Made by a program: the position numbers and the translations under genes. Of a stretch of DNA of 64,000 bases, positions 50,101 through 62,300 are shown piece after piece (within the stretch, counting starts at the first letter, position 1; each line of letters starts with the position of its first letter). Under the pieces are notes generated by a model. The model was not told the DNA's origin and made no database searches. It saw only the letters and a program-made list of their open reading frames with translations. The DNA lies in assembly GCF_950023065.1 (NCBI RefSeq), contig NC_088678.1, positions 6,190,580-6,254,579 on the forward strand. The letters are read 5' to 3'. This DNA is from Planococcus citri (Eukaryota; Arthropoda; Insecta; Hemiptera; Pseudococcidae).

Positions 50101-53100
50101 ATCTAAATTAATCTAAATTACTCGTAATCACTAACCATCATAAACCCAATTCCCTTCTAAAATTGTGTCTGAAATGAAAAAATTGCACCCATCAGTCCCA
50201 ATCTCTCTACTACATTATGTATAACTAAAATCACTCACACAAACTACACATCATGCGCTTGGATCGCAGGCAGATCTGGCGATCCGAGGGCGGCAGGTCT
50301 GATCCTCGATGGCAGGAATGGCAATGTTGCGATTCGTAGGGCTAACATTAACCACACCTGCTCCATATCTTTGATCAACCGGAACTAAGGTCGCAGAAAA
50401 TAGTATTACACTATCAACTACTAGATGGAAAACGCATCCGGTACTCCATGTGCCAGCCTATCACGGCTACCCCTCTTTATGACTGAATGGGTGGTGTCGC
50501 AGGGATGAGTAGTACTCCGCACACTTTTCCCCAGCATGGCCAGGACAGAACAATCCGTGGATGCGTGTACTTAAGCTAACAGAATTCAATTTTTCAAGAA
50601 ATCACAAGAATCCAGATGGTAGTAAAATTTTGATGATAGATGACGATGGACAGACACTTAACCTAACAAGGCTGCCCACAACCATTTATATCTAGTACAT
50701 ATGTATATGTCTACACACACACTCCTTGAAACGCTCACCACCAGCCGTACAATTTGAACCTGGAAAATGAAAATTGACCCTCTCAGTCCAATGTAACAAT
50801 ATTACAATGGCACAATTCATGCAAACAGTAGATTATTGGACCAATAAGTTGAGAACGATCAGGCATGACTTTGCCAGCAATTACTCACTGTATGTAACTT
50901 ATGCATCTACTAAACTATTTATCTAAATTATTCTAAATTACTCATAATCACTAACCATTATAATAGCACAAATCCCTTCCAAAATTGAACCTGAAATGGA
51001 AAAAATCACACCCATCAGCCCCAATCAGTTTACCCACTCCATATATGTACTGTACTAAATTAATAACTTAAATTACTTCTGAAAACTAAGAATCTCACAC
51101 CAAATCCCTTCCAAATTTGAACCTGGAAAATGAAAATTGACCATCCCAGTCCAATGTAACAAAATATTACCATGGCACAATTCATGCAAACAGTAGATTA
51201 TTGGACCAATAAGTTGAGAACAATCAGGCATGACTTTGCCAGCAATTACTCACTGTATGTATGTATCTACTAAACTATTTATCTAAATTAATCTAAATTA
51301 CTCATAATCATTAACCATCATAGCCCAAATCCCTTCCAAATTTGAACATGAAATGAACAAATCACACCCATCAGCCCCAATCAGTTTACCCACTCCATAT
51401 ATGTACTAAATTAATAACTAAATTACTATTAAAATCAGAGCCTTATACATTAAATCCCTTCCATGTTTGAATCTGAAACAAGAAAATTGTACCCCTCAGC
51501 CCCAATGCAGCCACATAATAATAGCGCATTTTGGGGGAAGAGGGGATTGTTGGGGAAAAAATTGGGGAAAACATGAGGCATAACCTCAGCAGCAATCTCC
51601 CAATGTAAGTATCTATTAAACTATTTATCTAAATTAATCTAAATTACTCGTAATCACTAACCATCATAAACCCAATTCCCTTCTAAAATTGTGTCTGAAA
51701 TGAAAAAATTGCACCCATCAGTCCCAATCTCTCTACTACATTATGTATAACTAAAATCACTCACACAAACTACACATCATGCGCTTGGATCGCAGGCAGA
51801 TCTGGCGATCCGAGGACTGCAGGTCTGATCCTCGATGGCAGGAATGGCAATGTTGCGATTCGTAGGGCTAACATTAACCACACCTGCTCCATATCTTTGA
51901 TCAACCGGAACTAAGGTCGCAGAAAATAGTATTACACTATCAACTACTAGATGGAAAACGCATCCGGTACTCCATGTGCCAGCCTATCACGGCTACCCCT
52001 CTTTATGACTGAATGGGTGGTGTCGCAGGGATGAGTAGTACTCCGCACACTTTTCCCCAGCATGGCCAGGACAGAACAATCCGTGGATGCGTGTACTTAA
52101 GCTAACAGAATTCAATTTTTCAAGAAATCACAAGAATCCAGATGGTAGTAAAATTTTGATGATAGATGACGATGGACAGACACTTAACCTAACAAGGCTG
52201 CCCACAACCATTTATATCTAGTACATATGTATATGTCTACACACACACTCCTTGAAACGCTCACCACCAGCCGTACAATTTGAACCTGGAAAATGAAAAT
52301 TGACCCTCTCAGTCCAATGTAACAATATTACAATGGCACAATTCATGCAAACAGTAGATTATTGGACCAATAAGTTGAGAACGATCAGGCATGACTTTGC
52401 CAGCAATTACTCACTGTATGTAACTTATGCATCTACTAAACTATTTATCTAAATTATTCTAAATTACTCATAATCACTAACCATTATAATAGCACAAATC
52501 CCTTCCAAAATTGAACCTGAAATGGAAAAAATCACACCCATCAGCCCCAATCAGTTTACCCACTCCATATATGTACTGTACTAAATTAATAACTTAAATT
52601 ACTTCTGAAAACTAAGAATCTCACACCAAATCCCTTCCAAATTTGAACCTGGAAAATGAAAATTGACCATCCCAGTCCAATGTAACAAAATATTACCATG
52701 GCACAATTCATGCAAACAGTAGATTATTGGACCAATAAGTTGAGAACAATCAGGCATGACTTTGCCAGCAATTACTCACTGTATGTATGTATCTACTAAA
52801 CTATTTATCTAAATTAATCTAAATTACTCATAATCATTAACCATCATAGCCCAAATCCCTTCCAAATTTGAACATGAAATGAACAAATCACACCCATCAG
52901 CCCCAATCAGTTTACCCACTCCATATATGTACTAAATTAATAACTAAATTACTATTAAAATCAGAGCCTTATACATTAAATCCCTTCCATGTTTGAATCT
53001 GAAACAAGAAAATTGTACCCCTCAGCCCCAATGCAGCCACATAATAATAGCGCATTTTGGGGGAAGAGGGGATTGTTGGGGAAAAAATTGGGGAAAACAT

Positions 53101-56100
53101 GAGGCATAACCTCAGCAGCAATCTCCCAATGTAAGTATCTATTAAACTATTTATCTAAATTAATCTAAATTACTCGTAATCACTAACCATCATAAACCCA
53201 ATTCCCTTCTAAAATTGTGTCTGAAATGAAAAAATTGCACCCATCAGTCCCAATCTCTCTACTACATTATGTATAACTAAAATCACTCACACAAACTACA
53301 CATCATGCGCTTGGATCGCAGGCAGATCTGGCGATCCGAGGGCGGCAGGTCTGATCCTCGATGGCAGGAATGGCAATGTTGCGATTCGTAGGGCTAACAT
53401 TAACCACACCTGCTCCATATCTTTGATCAACCGGAACTAAGGTCGCAGAAAATAGTATTACACTATCAACTACTAGATGGAAAACGCATCCGGTACTCCA
53501 TGTGCCAGCCTATCACGGCTACCCCTCTTTATGACTGAATGGGTGGTGTCGCAGGGATGAGTAGTACTCCGCACACTTTTCCCCAGCATGGCCAGGACAG
53601 AACAATCCGTGGATGCGTGTACTTAAGCTAACAGAATTCAATTTTTCAAGAAATCACAAGAATCCAGATGGTAGTAAAATTTTGATGATAGATGACGATG
53701 GACAGACACTTAACCTAACAAGGCTGCCCACAACCATTTATATCTAGTACATATGTATATGTCTACACACACACTCCTTGAAACGCTCACCACCAGCCGT
53801 ACAATTTGAACCTGGAAAATGAAAATTGACCCTCTCAGTCCAATGTAACAATATTACAATGGCACAATTCATGCAAACAGTAGATTATTGGACCAATAAG
53901 TTGAGAACGATCAGGCATGACTTTGCCAGCAATTACTCACTGTATGTAACTTATGCATCTACTAAACTATTTATCTAAATTATTCTAAATTACTCATAAT
54001 CACTAACCATTATAATAGCACAAATCCCTTCCAAAATTGAACCTGAAATGGAAAAAATCACACCCATCAGCCCCAATCAGTTTACCCACTCCATATATGT
54101 ACTGTACTAAATTAATAACTTAAATTACTTCTGAAAACTAAGAATCTCACACCAAATCCCTTCCAAATTTGAACCTGGAAAATGAAAATTGACCATCCCA
54201 GTCCAATGTAACAAAATATTACCATGGCACAATTCATGCAAACAGTAGATTATTGGACCAATAAGTTGAGAACAATCAGGCATGACTTTGCCAGCAATTA
54301 CTCACTGTATGTATGTATCTACTAAACTATTTATCTAAATTAATCTAAATTACTCATAATCATTAACCATCATAGCCCAAATCCCTTCCAAATTTGAACA
54401 TGAAATGAACAAATCACACCCATCAGCCCCAATCAGTTTACCCACTCCATATATGTACTAAATTAATAACTAAATTACTATTAAAATCAGAGCCTTATAC
54501 ATTAAATCCCTTCCATGTTTGAATCTGAAACAAGAAAATTGTACCCCTCAGCCCCAATGCAGCCACATAATAATAGCGCATTTTGGGGGAAGAGGGGATT
54601 GTTGGGGAAAAAATTGGGGAAAACATGAGGCATAACCTCAGCAGCAATCTCCCAATGTAAGTATCTATTAAACTATTTATCTAAATTAATCTAAATTACT
54701 CGTAATCACTAACCATCATAAACCCAATTCCCTTCTAAAATTGTGTCTGAAATGAAAAAATTGCACCCATCAGTCCCAATCTCTCTACTACATTATGTAT
54801 AACTAAAATCACTCACACAAACTACACATCATGCGCTTGGATCGCAGGCAGATCTGGCGATCCGAGGGCGGCAGGTCTGATCCTCAATGGCAGGAATGGC
54901 AATGTTGCGATTCGTAGGGCTAACATTAACCACACCTGCTCCATATCTTTGATCAACCGGAACTAAGGTCGCAGAAAATAGTATTACACTATCAACTACT
55001 AGATGGAAAACGCATCCGGTACTCCATGTGCCAGCCTATCACGGCTACCCCTCTTTATGACTGAATGGGTGGTGTCGCAGGGATGAGTAGTACTCCGCAC
55101 ACTTTTCCCCAGCATGGCCAGGACAGAACAATCCGTGGATGTGTGTACTTAAGCTAACAGAATTCAATTTTTCAAGAAATCACAAGAATCCAGATGGTAG
55201 TAAAATTTTGATGATAGATGACGATGGACAGACACTTAACCTAACAAGGCTGCCCACAACCATTTATATCTAGTACATATGTATATGTCTACACACACAC
55301 TCCTTGAAACGCTCACCACCAGCCGTACAATTTGAACCTGGAAAATGAAAATTGACCCTCTCAGTCCAATGTAACAATATTACAATGGCACAATTCATGC
55401 AAACAGTAGATTATTGGACCAATAAGTTGAGAACGATCAGGCATGACTTTGCCAGCAATTACTCACTGTATGTAACTTATGCATCTACTAAACTATTTAT
55501 CTAAATTATTCTAAATTACTCATAATCACTAACCATTATAATAGCACAAATCCCTTCCAAAATTGAACCTGAAATGGAAAAAATCACACCCATCAGCCCC
55601 AATCAGTTTACCCACTCCATATATGTACTGTACTAAATTAATAACTTAAATTACTTCTGAAAACTAAGAATCTCACACCAAATCCCTTCCAAATTTGAAC
55701 CTGGAAAATGAAAATTGACCATCCCAGTCCAATGTAACAAAATATTACCATGGCACAATTCATGCAAACAGTAGATTATTGGACCAATAAGTTGAGAACA
55801 ATCAGGCATGACTTTGCCAGCAATTACTCACTGTATGTATGTATCTACTAAACTATTTATCTAAATTAATCTAAATTACTCATAATCATTAACCATCATA
55901 GCCCAAATCCCTTCCAAATTTGAACATGAAATGAACAAATCACACCCATCAGCCCCAATCAGTTTACCCACTCCATATATGTACTAAATTAATAACTAAA
56001 TTACTATTAAAATCAGAGCCTTATACATTAAATCCCTTCCATGTTTGAATCTGAAACAAGAAAATTGTACCCCTCAGCCCCAATGCAGCCACATAATAAT

Positions 56101-56357
56101 AGCGCATTTTGGGGGAAGAGGGGATTGTTGGGGAAAAAATTGGGGAAAACATGAGGCATAACCTCAGCAGCAATCTCCCAATGTAAGTATCTATTAAACT
56201 ATTTATCTAAATTAATCTAAATTACTCGTAATCACTAACCATCATAAACCCAATTCCCTTCTAAAATTGTGTCTGAAATGAAAAAATTGCACCCATCAGT
56301 CCCAATCTCTCTACTACATTATGTATAACTAAAATCACTCACACAAACTACACATCA
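44150..56357. repeat. Block of eight 1,526-bp units
   Basis: Length is exactly 8 x 1,526. Private variants seen: GATCGGAGGG instead of GATCCGAGGG in the first unit (near 44,179) and GAGGACTGCAGG instead of GAGGGCGGCAGG in the unit from 51,780 (near 51,813). The last unit (54,832) already carries markers of the 4,213-bp higher-order repeat. Confidence 0.92.
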
Positions 56358-59300
56358 TGCGCTTGGATCGCAGGCAGATCTGGCGATCCGAGGGCGGCAG
56401 GTCTGATCCTCGATGGCAGGAATGGCAATGTTGCGATTCGTAGGGCTAACATTAACCACACCTGCTCCATATCTTTGATCAACCGGAACTAAGGTCGCAG
56501 AAAATAGTATTACACTATCAACTACTAGATGGAAAACGCATCCGGTACTCCATGTGCCAGCCTATCACGGCTACCCCTCTTTATGACTGAATGGGTGGTG
56601 TCGCAGGGATGAGTAGTACTCCGCACACTTTTCCCCAGCATGGCCAGGACAGAACAATCCGTGGATGCGTGTACTTAAGCTAACAGAATTCAATTTTTCA
56701 AGAAATCACAAGAATCCAGATGGTAGTAAAATTTTGATGATAGATGATGATGGACAGACACTTAACCTAACAAGGCTGCCCACAACCATTTATATCTAGT
56801 ACATATGTATATGTCTACACACACACTCCTTGAAACGCTCACCACCAGCCGTACAATTTGAACCTGGAAAATGAAAATTGACCCTCTCAGTCCAATGTAA
56901 CAATATTACAATGGCACAATTCATGCAAACAGTAGATTATTGGACCAATAAGTTGAGAACGATCAGGCATGACTTTGCCAGCAATTACTCACTGTATGTA
57001 TGTATCTACTAAACTATTTATCTAAATTAATCTAAATTACTCATAATCATTAACCATCATAGCCCAAATCCCTTCCAAATTTGAACATGAAATGAACAAA
57101 TCACACCCATCAGCCCCAATCAGTTTACCCACTCCATATATGTACTAAATTAATAACTAAATTACTATTAAAATCAGAGCCTTATACATTAAATCCCTTC
57201 CATGTTTGAATCTGAAACAAGAAAATTGTACCCCTCAGCCCCAATGCAGCCACATAATAATAGCGCATTTTGGGGGAAGAGGGGATTGTTGGGGAAAAAA
57301 TTGGGGAAAACATGAGGCATAACCTCAGCAGCAATCTCCCAATGTAAGTATCTATTAAACTATTTATCTAAATTAATCTAAATTACTCGTAATCACTAAC
57401 CATCATAAACCCAATTCCCTTCTAAAATTGTGTCTGAAATGAAAAAATTGCACCCATCAGTCCCAATCTCTCTACTACATTATGTATAACTAAAATCACT
57501 CACACAAACTACACATCATGCGCTTGGATCGCAGGCAGATCTGGCGATCCGAGGGCGGCAGGTCTGATCCTCGATGGCAGGAATGGCAATGTTGCGATTC
57601 GTAGGGCTAACATTAACCACACCTGCTCCATATCTTTGATCAACCGGAACTAAGGTCGCAGAAAATAGTATTACACTATCAACTACTAGATGGAAAACGC
57701 ATCCGGTACTCCATGTGCCAGCCTATCACGGCTACCCCTCTTTATGACTGAATGGGTGGTGTCGCAGGGATGAGTAGTACTCCGCACACTTTTCCCCAGC
57801 ATGGCCAGGACAGAACAATCCGTGGATGCGTGTACTTAAGCTAACAGAATTCAATTTTTCAAGAAATCACAAGAATCCAGATGGTAGTAAAATTTTGATG
57901 ATAGATGACGATGGACAGACACTTAACCTAACAAGGCTGCCCACAACCATTTATATCTAGTACATATGTATATGTCTACACACACACTCCTTGAAACGCT
58001 CACCACCAGCCGTACAATTTGAACCTGGAAAATGAAAATTGACCCTCTCAGTCCAATGTAACAATATTACAATGGCACAATTCATGCAAACAGTAGATTA
58101 TTGGACCAATAAGTTGAGAACGATCAGGCATGACTTTGCCAGCAATTACTCACTGTATGTAACTTATGCATCTACTAAACTATTTATCTAAATTATTCTA
58201 AATTACTCATAATCACTAACCATTATAATAGCACAAATCCCTTCCAAAATTGAACCTGAAATGGAAAAAATCACACCCATCAGCCCCAATCAGTTTACCC
58301 ACTCCATATATGTACTGTACTAAATTAATAACTTAAATTACTTCTGAAAACTAAGAATCTCACACCAAATCCCTTCCAAATTTGAACCTGGAAAATGAAA
58401 ATTGACCATCCCAGTCCAATGTAACAAAATATTACCATGGCACAATTCATGCAAACAGTAGATTATTGGACCAATAAGTTGAGAACAATCAGGCATGACT
58501 TTGCCAGCAATTACTCACTGTATGTATGTATCTACTAAACTATTTATCTAAATTAATCTAAATTACTCATAATCATTAACCATCATAGCCCAAATCCCTT
58601 CCAAATTTGAACATGAAATGAACAAATCACACCCATCAGCCCCAATCAATTTACCCACTCCATATATGTACTAAATTAATAACTAAATTACTATTAAAAT
58701 CAGAGCCTTATACATTAAATCCCTTCCATGTTTGAATCTGAAACAAGAAAATTGTACCCCTCAGCCCCAATGCAGCCACATAATAATAGCGCATTTTGGG
58801 GGAAGAGGGGATTGTTGGGGAAAAAATTGGGGAAAACATGAGGCATAACCTCAGCAGCAATCTCCCAATGTAAGTATCTATTAAACTATTTATCTAAATT
58901 AATCTAAATTACTCGTAATCACTAACCATCATAAACCCAATTCCCTTCTAAAATTGTGTCTGAAATGAAAAAATTGCACCCATCAGTCCCAATCTCTCTA
59001 CTACATTATGTATAACTAAAATCACTCACACAAACTACACATCATGCGCTTGGATCGCAGGCAGATCTGGCGATCCGAGGGCGGCAGGTCTGATCCTCAA
59101 TGGCAGGAATGGCAATGTTGCGATTCGTAGGGCTAACATTAACCACACCTGCTCCATATCTTTGATCAACCGGAACTAAGGTCGCAGAAAATAGTATTAC
59201 ACTATCAACTACTAGATGGAAAACGCATCCGGTACTCCATGTGCCAGCCTATCACGGCTACCCCTCTTTATGACTGAATGGGTGGTGTCGCAGGGATGAG

Positions 59301-62300
59301 TAGTACTCCGCACACTTTTCCCCAGCATGGCCAGGACAGAACAATCCGTGGATGTGTGTACTTAAGCTAACAGAATTCAATTTTTCAAGAAATCACAAGA
59401 ATCCAGATGGTAGTAAAATTTTGATGATAGATGACGATGGACAGACACTTAACCTAACAAGGCTGCCCACAACCATTTATATCTAGTACATATGTATATG
59501 TCTACACACACACTCCTTGAAACGCTCACCACCAGCCGTACAATTTGAACCTGGAAAATGAAAATTGACCCTCTCAGTCCAATGTAACAATATTACAATG
59601 GCACAATTCATGCAAACAGTAGATTATTGGACCAATAAGTTGAGAACGATCAGGCATGACTTTGCCAGCAATTACTCACTGTATGTAACTTATGCATCTA
59701 CTAAACTATTTATCTAAATTATTCTAAATTACTCATAATCACTAACCATTATAATAGCACAAATCCCTTCCAAAATTGAACCTGAAATGGAAAAAATCAC
59801 ACCCATCAGCCCCAATCAGTTTACCCACTCCATATATGTACTGTACTAAATTAATAACTTAAATTACTTCTGAAAACTAAGAATCTCACACCAAATCCCT
59901 TCCAAATTTGAACCTGGAAAATGAAAATTGACCATCCCAGTCCAATGTAACAAAATATTACCATGGCACAATTCATGCAAACAGTAGATTATTGGACCAA
60001 TAAGTTGAGAACAATCAGGCATGACTTTGCCAGCAATTACTCACTGTATGTATGTATCTACTAAACTATTTATCTAAATTAATCTAAATTACTCATAATC
60101 ATTAACCATCATAGCCCAAATCCCTTCCAAATTTGAACATGAAATGAACAAATCACACCCATCAGCCCCAATCAGTTTACCCACTCCATATATGTACTAA
60201 ATTAATAACTAAATTACTATTAAAATCAGAGCCTTATACATTAAATCCCTTCCATGTTTGAATCTGAAACAAGAAAATTGTACCCCTCAGCCCCAATGCA
60301 GCCACATAATAATAGCGCATTTTGGGGGAAGAGGGGATTGTTGGGGAAAAAATTGGGGAAAACATGAGGCATAACCTCAGCAGCAATCTCCCAATGTAAG
60401 TATCTATTAAACTATTTATCTAAATTAATCTAAATTACTCGTAATCACTAACCATCATAAACCCAATTCCCTTCTAAAATTGTGTCTGAAATGAAAAAAT
60501 TGCACCCATCAGTCCCAATCTCTCTACTACATTATGTATAACTAAAATCACTCACACAAACTACACATCATGCGCTTGGATCGCAGGCAGATCTGGCGAT
60601 CCGAGGGCGGCAGGTCTGATCCTCGATGGCAGGAATGGCAATGTTGCGATTCGTAGGGCTAACATTAACCACACCTGCTCCATATCTTTGATCAACCGGA
60701 ACTAAGGTCGCAGAAAATAGTATTACACTATCAACTACTAGATGGAAAACGCATCCGGTACTCCATGTGCCAGCCTATCACGGCTACCCCTCTTTATGAC
60801 TGAATGGGTGGTGTCGCAGGGATGAGTAGTACTCCGCACACTTTTCCCCAGCATGGCCAGGACAGAACAATCCGTGGATGCGTGTACTTAAGCTAACAGA
60901 ATTCAATTTTTCAAGAAATCACAAGAATCCAGATGGTAGTAAAATTTTGATGATAGATGATGATGGACAGACACTTAACCTAACAAGGCTGCCCACAACC
61001 ATTTATATCTAGTACATATGTATATGTCTACACACACACTCCTTGAAACGCTCACCACCAGCCGTACAATTTGAACCTGGAAAATGAAAATTGACCCTCT
61101 CAGTCCAATGTAACAATATTACAATGGCACAATTCATGCAAACAGTAGATTATTGGACCAATAAGTTGAGAACGATCAGGCATGACTTTGCCAGCAATTA
61201 CTCACTGTATGTATGTATCTACTAAACTATTTATCTAAATTAATCTAAATTACTCATAATCATTAACCATCATAGCCCAAATCCCTTCCAAATTTGAACA
61301 TGAAATGAACAAATCACACCCATCAGCCCCAATCAGTTTACCCACTCCATATATGTACTAAATTAATAACTAAATTACTATTAAAATCAGAGCCTTATAC
61401 ATTAAATCCCTTCCATGTTTGAATCTGAAACAAGAAAATTGTACCCCTCAGCCCCAATGCAGCCACATAATAATAGCGCATTTTGGGGGAAGAGGGGATT
61501 GTTGGGGAAAAAATTGGGGAAAACATGAGGCATAACCTCAGCAGCAATCTCCCAATGTAAGTATCTATTAAACTATTTATCTAAATTAATCTAAATTACT
61601 CGTAATCACTAACCATCATAAACCCAATTCCCTTCTAAAATTGTGTCTGAAATGAAAAAATTGCACCCATCAGTCCCAATCTCTCTACTACATTATGTAT
61701 AACTAAAATCACTCACACAAACTACACATCATGCGCTTGGATCGCAGGCAGATCTGGCGATCCGAGGGCGGCAGGTCTGATCCTCGATGGCAGGAATGGC
61801 AATGTTGCGATTCGTAGGGCTAACATTAACCACACCTGCTCCATATCTTTGATCAACCGGAACTAAGGTCGCAGAAAATAGTATTACACTATCAACTACT
61901 AGATGGAAAACGCATCCGGTACTCCATGTGCCAGCCTATCACGGCTACCCCTCTTTATGACTGAATGGGTGGTGTCGCAGGGATGAGTAGTACTCCGCAC
62001 ACTTTTCCCCAGCATGGCCAGGACAGAACAATCCGTGGATGCGTGTACTTAAGCTAACAGAATTCAATTTTTCAAGAAATCACAAGAATCCAGATGGTAG
62101 TAAAATTTTGATGATAGATGACGATGGACAGACACTTAACCTAACAAGGCTGCCCACAACCATTTATATCTAGTACATATGTATATGTCTACACACACAC
62201 TCCTTGAAACGCTCACCACCAGCCGTACAATTTGAACCTGGAAAATGAAAATTGACCCTCTCAGTCCAATGTAACAATATTACAATGGCACAATTCATGC

